From assembly GCA_029204225.1 (NCBI GenBank), contig CM055101.1:34601683-34665682 (forward strand): DNA of 64,000 nt, written 5' to 3'. Every line of letters begins with the position of its first letter. Within the stretch, counting starts at the first letter, position 1. The translations under genes and the position numbers were made by a program. Under the pieces are notes generated by a model. The model did not search any database and was not told the DNA's origin. It saw only the letters and a program-made list of their open reading frames with translations. Shown here piece by piece: positions 59,243 through 64,000 of the stretch. The DNA is from Diphasiastrum complanatum (taxonomy: Eukaryota; Streptophyta; Lycopodiopsida; Lycopodiales; Lycopodiaceae).

Positions 59243-59593
59243 TTAGAGCTTGCATGGGTCCAATCTTGGTTGTGTATCCCATGTGCATTTCCAACAACAT
59301 TCTTCCAGGTGGCCATGTTTCCTGCAATACCCACATACAATGGTGGGACAATTCTTATTCAAATGATCCCCCTGGCAGAACCGACAAACATGCCTAGTGG
59401 GTGTAGATGGCCTTTGGTTGACTAAGTTCAGTTGGCATTTAAATTGTCCTATTGATGTAGCTAGCGCTGATACCCTCTCATTCATATGTAAGATGCTGTC
59501 TCTTAACTCTTTGACTGGTTCTCTCGCTTCGTCATTAGGATCTCTAGGAGATTCCAGTAAAGCTTCTCGTCCCGTACCAATCCCCATAACCAC
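59243..59593 (-). pseudogene. Gag C-terminal/nucleocapsid-like frame, copy 1
   Basis: VKELRDSILHMNERVSALAT, then two intact zinc knuckles CRFCQGDHLNKNC and CGYCRKHGHLEEC, ending in a stop. No capsid-like part precedes it on the minus strand, so it is a displaced or duplicated gag end located nearest the primer-binding site. Confidence 0.65.
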
Positions 59594-59959
59594 GAGAAAA
59601 ATTCAACTGTTTTCAGGTAGAGGGTCCCCATCTGGCTTGATTACTTGGGCATGTAACAAGGTTGGATGTGTGGCTGACGGTATTCTAAACAACATTCCCG
59701 TAATAGTGGCAAGGTGGTAGAATGTATACTCTATGTTTGGGATCAGCACACATCACTATGTGATGCTAACCACTTTGACTGTGATAGGGCTTTCTAGAAC
59801 TAGTAGCTTGCCTAGACATGCTAGTGTGCGGCTGACATGCTATAACTACATGACAATAGTCAACAATACTCGTCAGGGTCTAGGACTAGAATGAAATCTG
59901 GTCATGAGTCTATGGGTGAATAACTTCCATTCCAAGCAATGATCAAGTTTTCAAGTTCA

Positions 59960-59979
59960 GCTCCCAGCAAACGCACCAA
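59960..59979 (-). other. Primer-binding site of gag-only element
   Basis: Minus strand TTGGTGCGTTTGCTGGGAGC directly follows the LTR end CCTATCA. It resembles the tRNA-Asp-type site TGGCGCCGTTGCCGGGGA of plant gypsy elements. Confidence 0.65.
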
Positions 59980-62900
59980 TGATAGGAGAAATTCCTGACA
60001 GGGGATTGGTCTTGTCAGGAAGCCCTACAAGGGAAGGGACCACACTGCCCTTACGTGAGTGATTGAGGGATACCGCTTCCAATCCTGAGGGCCGTCTCAA
60101 CCACCCCGTGCTCCCCAGCCGATGAGGGTTTTCCAGGCCCCCAGAGGCACGGCTGCAAGGAGGTTTAATAGCACTCTAGGTCATATTGATCCTGTCTTCC
60201 CATATCATACCTCTAGGTGAGGGTGAATAAGGGCATCCCAATTACACTAAAGTCTTGTAGCCTACGGGTCCAAGGCCGCCTCATGGCATTATGGCTCTAG
60301 CCTTAAGCCTTCCAAGTATATGGTCTTTGGTCTTTGATCGATCATACGGCTGCACCTTGGTAAAGAGGGTGGTGCTTACCATTTTCTTAAGATGTCCATG
60401 AGTGCTCAATCAACAACAATAGTAAATAAGATCAGTGTGCATGAAACGACAATAAAGCATCATCTTTTCGTCATCTTCGTGCTACGTGGGGTGCCAGTTA
60501 TACGCCGCACTTTGTTTGATAAGCGGGGGTATTTACGCCGACCCGTTAGGCCTAGTTATTTCGCTAGGCAGTTCCAACGGTAGATGTGACTAAATTGACC
60601 CCTAACCGAGGTGGTGTATTTTAACCATGCACGGTGACAATCCACTCTTCTATTTCAAAGAGGTCGGGTCACTGACTTAATCATGCACTGAAACCGATTT
60701 ATTGCCAAACATAACATCAAGACTAACTTTGAAAACTAAACACCATAAGGCTCAGAACTTTCAATCATGAGCCTAAGCTGAGGAAATACAATTAGCATGT
60801 TACTTAACACGATCATCTTTAAACGAGTTCATACCAAGATATTGATGCTAAGTAAAATGAAGCCAACGCAAAATCAAAATGGTGATAGGTTAGTCATGCT
60901 ACGACATTCCACAACACAACTTCATATCACACAACACAAGAATTTAAGAATGATAAAAAATACTGCTTTTGGAGGATCCAAGAAGTATACCTTATGTGAA
61001 AGAGGCAAACCAGGTGCCTCAAAAAAATCCCCAAGTCATGAGCCCGTCTTCACTTTTTCCAATAGATCCCCCATATTTCTCATGATTGGCATAGTAAGCA
61101 TCTCCTAGCTTGCATTATTTGAGGTTACAATCATCCTCCCACATGTCTGTGATGCTCCTAGCTGAGCAGGAGGATATGGAAAAGCAAATTGTTTGATCCC
61201 CTACAAACCAACACTTCTGCAACCGAGAAATCATTGGCATTGTCTAACGGCAGCAACACTGAGCTCCCTACACAAGGATAGCTGCGAGGATCGCCAGGGA
61301 TGGTGGGATACTTTCTCAGAACAGTGTTGGTGAAATAATTCAGCAAGATAGAGTCTCTTCTTGAAGCCCTCGTTGTCTCCTCCAGTTTGCATTAGAGTGC
61401 CATTTGGAAGGAATGCTCTTGAACTGCACCAGGTGTTTGTGAAGATGAATAGAGGGCGGGCAGTGCTGCAGGCAATGTGGAAGAGAATAGAATGGGCAGA
61501 ACAATCATCTAGATCTTTGGGGTTGTTTCAACAGACCCCGTTAGTGAGGTTGATCTCCGATGGGCCGATGTTAGTTCTGTCCAGGAAGATGACAGTGTTC
61601 AAATGTTGTGAGTGCTGTGTGTATAGACGCAATGCCTGCATTCTCAATGAGTATGTCAAATCTGTCGGACTGCGCTCAAGCTCTGCTCATCGACAATGCA
61701 AAGCATGACTTCTCTCCTCAAAATTCTTGTTTCTGAGTTTCTGTTTCCACTCCTTTGATAATCGAGATAATGAGTGAGGTGATAAATCCTAGCTTGCAGA
61801 ATTTGTCTCGTTGATAGCTGGAACCAGAGGTGTATCTTGAGAATGACACTGCTACTGTTTTGTCGAGGTCAACAAGCAGATAGATGAGGCTGTCGTCATA
61901 CAATCATGTGCTGCACTAGTCCTTTGATGCTTATTACCAGCGCACTGCTCTCTGATGCTTATTACCAATGCACTGCTCTGCAATAAGATCGTGAAATACA
62001 TTCAAGAATGTGACAATATCCTCACAAACGGTGAAACGCAGCAAAACAGACGGAAAATTGGAGACGGATAGATCAGTGATGATCAAAACAACGCTCATTC
62101 CACGAACAAAAATAAATGCTCATCGCACTCTCTCCTCCTCCTTCACCATCCTCTTTCATAAGCAAGAATTGAACTCTCTCACACTCTCTCAAACAATGGG
62201 TTTTCACGTGAACCCTTCCACATCCCTCTACTAGCTTCATACGAAACAAAAATTCTCACACCATGTATCTCTCAACCTTCCATGTGAATACCAAAACAAA
62301 AGTTATCCCTCAACCTTTTCTTTTTCTTGGACCCCAATCTCAAGGAAGACCACTCCCTTTTTTAGAGGTCACCCAAAGCTTCCCCTTCATAATGCCGTAT
62401 CTTCATTTTTCAAGCCTTTCATGAAAAGTGTACTCTCTTGTAAATGGCTCTTAGTTGTGATTTGACCACAAGTGGTACCCTTCCCCTTTTGAAAAAGATG
62501 GATGGGATCACGGGTACAAGGGTACCACATGTGTGAGTCACTTTTCTCTTTTGCACTTGTTGGTGGTGTAAGTGGTAAGTACCTTATTTCATTACTCTTC
62601 TTAATTGGGTAGTCCTCATTGCTACTTGTGGTCAACTCCTACCACTTTTAGGTAGGGTATTTTTGCGAAGCCCTTTTGGCCTCCAATTGTATTTTCCTTT
62701 TGCGTGTCCATGGCCCATGGCTTAAGCTGTCGAGGTGATTTGTCTGTCAGTGTGCCGCTTCGACTTGCACCGGGACTTGCCTATATTTTTGTCACAGTTT
62801 CCTTGACCTTGTCCCATAATTTTCGATCATTTGTTGCGAGTTGATTTTTCTCTTTGTCGGTTTTTTTGTGTATCGTTACTGGCAGCACTCATGACTTGGG

Positions 62901-63225
62901 GTTTCTTCAAGGCCACTGGTCCCCTGAAAAACACAGTAGGCAATTTTTATATTAATAGAAAGTAACGGGGGACATTGGAAAATTTGCTCGGCCATGCCAG
63001 CTAGTATAATCAGGCCAATTCTAAGGCCGTAAACTATTCTATGGGCCATTTCTAAGGCCTCAAAAATTTTTCTACCGACATTTTGGACGGGCTGGGACCC
63101 CTATCTATAGGCAATTGTGTGCCGATTTTACCATTAGTAGCCGGGTTCTACATGCCGGTTTTTGTACAAAATTGTGAAAATTGCTTTAAACAACCCGATT
63201 TTTCATGCAAAAAATTCGGCTAATA
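59980..63225 (-). repeat. 5' LTR of gag-only element (longer copy)
   Basis: 3246 bases. On the minus strand it starts TATTAGCCG (TG expected) and ends CCTATCA. It contains two blocks missing from the other LTR. No gene was seen in 60146-60966. Confidence 0.85.
61190..61650 (-). pseudogene. Glyoxal-oxidase-like gene fragment in right LTR
   Basis: Minus strand, in order: IENAGIASIHTALTTF (61600-61650), VIFLDRTNIGPSEINLTNGV (near 61535-61595), DDCSAHSILFHIA, RPLFIFTNTWCSS, then NGTLMQTGGDNEGFKK (to 61361). A frame change leads to LNYFTNTVLRKYPTIPGDPR and SYPCVGSSVLLPLDNA with EVLVC (61190-61347). Known family: plant glyoxal oxidases (radical copper oxidases with kelch repeats). In the full protein roughly 150 residues (from memory) separate the last two parts; here they abut. 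A TGA follows NGVC. This is a captured, internally deleted gene piece without introns. It has the same orientation as gag. Confidence 0.8.
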
Positions 63226-63230
63226 GCCAT
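63226..63230. other. Target-site duplication GCCAT (right)
   Basis: Matches 53448-53452. Confidence 0.85.
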
Positions 63231-64000
63231 CAAATAATGAGGAAACTTCTTAATAGAGATACCATAGCCAATGGTGGAATACTTCACTTAAGCATCTGAT
63301 ATGAAAGTCTTTCTTATACTCACCTGCCTAAGTTAACACAGATTCAACAACATATTTTGACACATTATTATGCACATGAGATTTTATTGTGCAATTAGGT
63401 GCTCGTAATATGTATGTAGAAGCTAAGGCTTTTTCAATTTCTCAAATGATTCCAATGCCTCAACTGTCCAAATTGATACATGCAAAGAATAGACTAAATA
63501 TTCAATAATAATTTGCATGACCCATGACATTGTAAACTTCTTTGATAGTTCAGGGAGGCGGTAATTCCATAATAATTTTGATCTTAGAAAAATTCATAAA
63601 AATGTTGTGTCTCGAAATTACATGGCCTAGAACAACATCATGAGTAACCCAAATCTGACATTTATTTGGATATAAGAAAATCTGATACTAACGACAACAT
63701 TCAAGTACTTTCTCCAAGTGTTCCAAATGTTCTGACTCCAAGCCATGGACTCCAAGATCATCTAAATAGATTTCAACGAATTTTTGTAAATAATCCTTGA
63801 AAGCAAACTGCATAACTCTTTGAAAGGTACTTGGTGCATTATGTAGCCCAAAAGGCATAACTCAGTAAGTATAGTTCCCCAATTTTGTTGCAAAGGCCAT
63901 TTTGTGCTGATCAGCAAGTGCAATTTTTTCTTGATTGTAGCCGTTGAATCCATCCAAAAAACTATAAGCTTTAGCACCAGCAAGGCGATCCAAAATGCTT
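63231..64000 (-). pseudogene. Gypsy reverse transcriptase and RNase H start (continues off window)
   Basis: Minus strand from the right edge: DRLAGAKAYSFLDGFNGYNQ, FATKLGNYTY, MPFGLHNAPSTFQRVMQFAF, then the catalytic YLDD at about 63757-63768, CQIWVTHDVVLGHVIS and RNase H-like words (AGEYKKDFH, CLSEVFHHW, DGY) up to 63231. It resumes at 53447 beyond the inserted element. Several in-frame stops mark it as dead. Protease and gag would lie to the right of the window. Confidence 0.9.

Larger units (their letters stand above)
53453..63225 (-). mobile_element. Non-autonomous, gag-only LTR retrotransposon carrying a host gene fragment
   Basis: It is bounded by GCCAT duplications inside a gypsy RNase H reading. 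LTRs are 53453-55468 (3') and 59980-63225 (5'), both TGATAGG... on the plus strand. Gag-like frames (58258-59593) run on the minus strand, and a tRNA-Asp-like primer site follows the right LTR on that strand. No protease, RT or integrase motif was found in the 4.5-kb interior. It resembles the TR-GAG/large non-autonomous class of plant elements, with an added glyoxal-oxidase-like fragment in each LTR. Confidence 0.8.

Overview
This is nuclear DNA of a land plant. It carries a chloroplast-type thioredoxin with a transit peptide, a 447-residue plant-type elongation factor 1-alpha (EF-1alpha), GT-AG introns, long (GA)n microsatellites and layers of decayed Ty1/copia and Ty3/gypsy retrotransposons. 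Low gene density and long repeat-filled introns suit a large genome; a fern or other seed-free plant is my guess, but the sequence alone does not settle the lineage.

Only two host genes can be called with confidence. (1) Thioredoxin x on the minus strand: exon 1 (15975-16355) encodes the transit peptide and the WCGPCK active site, exon 2 (3000-3206) the C-terminal half. They are separated by a 12.8-kb intron holding a complete but dead copia element (7435-14145, TSD CTCTG), another copia remnant, a gypsy scrap and two palindrome-rich MITE-like repeats. (2) EF-1alpha on the plus strand (CDS 30380-31997, three coding exons) with a leader intron and a promoter holding TATA, telo-box and site II motifs.

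Layout: 1-2999, sequence 3' of the thioredoxin gene; 3000-16355, thioredoxin x; 16440-19690, unassigned; 19690-25532, a copia RNase H remnant carrying a 119-bp GA array, then two gypsy fragments joined head to head; 25533-28190, unassigned; 28195-29135, a relic of a PIF1-helicase/endonuclease protein of Helentron type; 29480-32300, EF-1alpha; 32300-36300, unassigned, with a palindromic TIR element and some exon-like fragments; 36300-39730, GA arrays and a plus-strand gypsy relic; 40355-41060, a repeat rich in GATGGCC/GTCATTT motifs; 41060-46860, mostly unassigned.

From 46860 to the right edge lies one old minus-strand gypsy element split twice. A copia element (47051-52676, TSD ATCTG) sits in its integrase. 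A 9.8-kb gag-only LTR element (53453-63225, TSD GCCAT) sits in its RNase H. The gag-only element is the most unusual object here. Its LTRs contain a processed-looking fragment of a glyoxal-oxidase-like host gene, its interior has two diverged nucleocapsid-like regions but no recognisable pol, and primer-binding-site-like sequences lie inside both LTRs facing each other.
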